From Paracoccaceae bacterium (GTDB taxonomy: Bacteria > Pseudomonadota > Alphaproteobacteria > Rhodobacterales > Rhodobacteraceae), in NCBI GenBank assembly GCA_021767525.1, contig JAASTF010000066.1, positions 1 through 12,796 on the forward strand: a DNA stretch of 12,796 bases. Reading direction: 5' to 3'. The notes beneath the pieces were generated by a model, which ran no database searches, was not told the origin of the DNA, and saw only the letters and a program-made list of their open reading frames with translations. Shown one piece after another: positions 12,391 to 12,796 of this stretch. Numbering within the stretch: position 1 is the stretch's first letter; each line of letters begins with the position of its first letter. Both the position numbers and the translations under genes were made by a program.

Positions 12391-12796
12391 TCAGCCGCGG
12401 TTCATGCGGTTCTCGATCAGCTCGTCCACCACGCCGGGGTCGGCCAGCGTCGAGGTGTCGCCCAGGCTGCCGTAATCGTTCTCGGCGATCTTGCGCAGGA
12501 TGCGGCGCATGATCTTGCCGGAACGGGTTTTCGGCAGGCCGGGGGCCCATTGGATCAGGTCGGGCTTGGCGATCGGGCCGATTTCCTGGCGCACCCAGGT
12601 TTCCAGCTCTTTGCGCAGGTCGTCGCTGGGCTCTACGCCGGTCATCAGGGTGACATAGGCATAAATGCCCTGGCCCTTGATGTCGTGCGGATAGCCCACC
12701 ACGGCGGCCTCGGCCACCTTGGCATGCGCCACCAGCGCGCTTTCGACCTCGGCGGTGCCCATCCGGTGGCCCGAGACGTTGATCACGTCATCGACG
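12391..12796 (-). CDS. acs: Acetyl-CoA synthetase, C-terminal part, cut by window edge
   Basis: Acs makes acetyl-CoA from acetate, ATP and CoA. Only the last ~135 residues are here; the frame is open through the right edge, so the apparent GTG start near 12786 is internal. The visible part is the mobile C-terminal domain: VINVSGHRMGTAEVESALVA (A8 region), AAVVGYPHDIKGQGIYAYV, then LPKTRSGKIMRRILRKIAEN with the catalytic lysine that is regulated by acetylation in this family, and GDTSTLADPGVVDELI near the end. These are diagnostic of Acs over propionyl-CoA or acetoacetyl-CoA synthetases, though a propionate enzyme cannot be fully excluded. A hairpin terminator follows. Confidence 0.94.
   Translation of the reverse strand, partial: VDDVINVSGHRMGTAEVESALVAHAKVAEAAVVGYPHDIKGQGIYAYVTLMTGVEPSDDLRKELETWVRQEIGPIAKPDLIQWAPGLPKTRSGKIMRRILRKIAENDYGSLGDTSTLADPGVVDELIENRMNRG

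Noticed and set aside
1..12796. CRISPR arrays, insertion sequences, integrase attachment sites or phage genes
   Set aside because: No regularly spaced direct repeats, transposase or integrase motifs, or long terminal repeats were found on either strand.

Overview
The window is GC-rich, densely packed chromosomal DNA from an alphaproteobacterium, most likely of the Rhodobacteraceae/Roseobacter group. The evidence is an NDUFA12-type complex I accessory subunit (shared by alphaproteobacteria and mitochondria), a DUF2155 protein, and the accB-accC-aat arrangement. Nearly all of it looks like core housekeeping sequence. There are no insertion sequences, phage genes, CRISPR arrays, rRNAs or tRNAs, and no gene-free stretch longer than about 190 bases.

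Layout: (1) 1-533, minus: 5' part of prfC (release factor 3), running off the left edge. (2) 534-713: short divergent region with a cluster of ATGCA/TGCAT inverted repeats. (3) 714-965, plus: small DUF7218/Rho-N-like protein, convergent with a photolyase-family flavoprotein at 962-2158, minus. (4) 2317-4354, plus: clpP and clpX, each followed by a terminator-like hairpin. (5) 4423-4884, minus: an unrecognised exported or anchored protein. (6) 5071-6264, plus: a tight run of NDUFA12, MlaD-like and DUF2155 genes. (7) 6228-8818, minus: accB-accC-aat, giving two acetyl-CoA carboxylase subunits followed by leucyl/phenylalanyl-tRNA-protein transferase. (8) 8987-9529, minus: PAS-LuxR regulator, divergent from 9606-11926, plus, an AMP-forming acyl-CoA ligase translationally coupled to a 3-hydroxybutyrate-dehydrogenase-like SDR. 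(9) 11933-12241, minus: a small Pro/Gln-rich unknown protein. (10) 12391-12796, minus: the C-terminal part of acetyl-CoA synthetase, running off the right edge.

Functionally the window combines protein quality control (ClpXP, and Aat, which makes N-degrons that can feed Clp proteolysis), fatty-acid and acyl-CoA metabolism (AccB/AccC, Acs, the ligase/SDR pair), envelope lipid handling (MlaD) and respiration (NDUFA12).

The most unusual item is the photolyase-family protein. Its FAD domain sits at the extreme N-terminus, and a segment resembling the photolyase alpha/beta antenna domain follows it, the reverse of the usual order. Next in interest are two compact palindromes between the LuxR regulator and the ligase, a hairpin at the predicted 5' end of the accBC message, and the ATGCA repeat cluster upstream of prfC.
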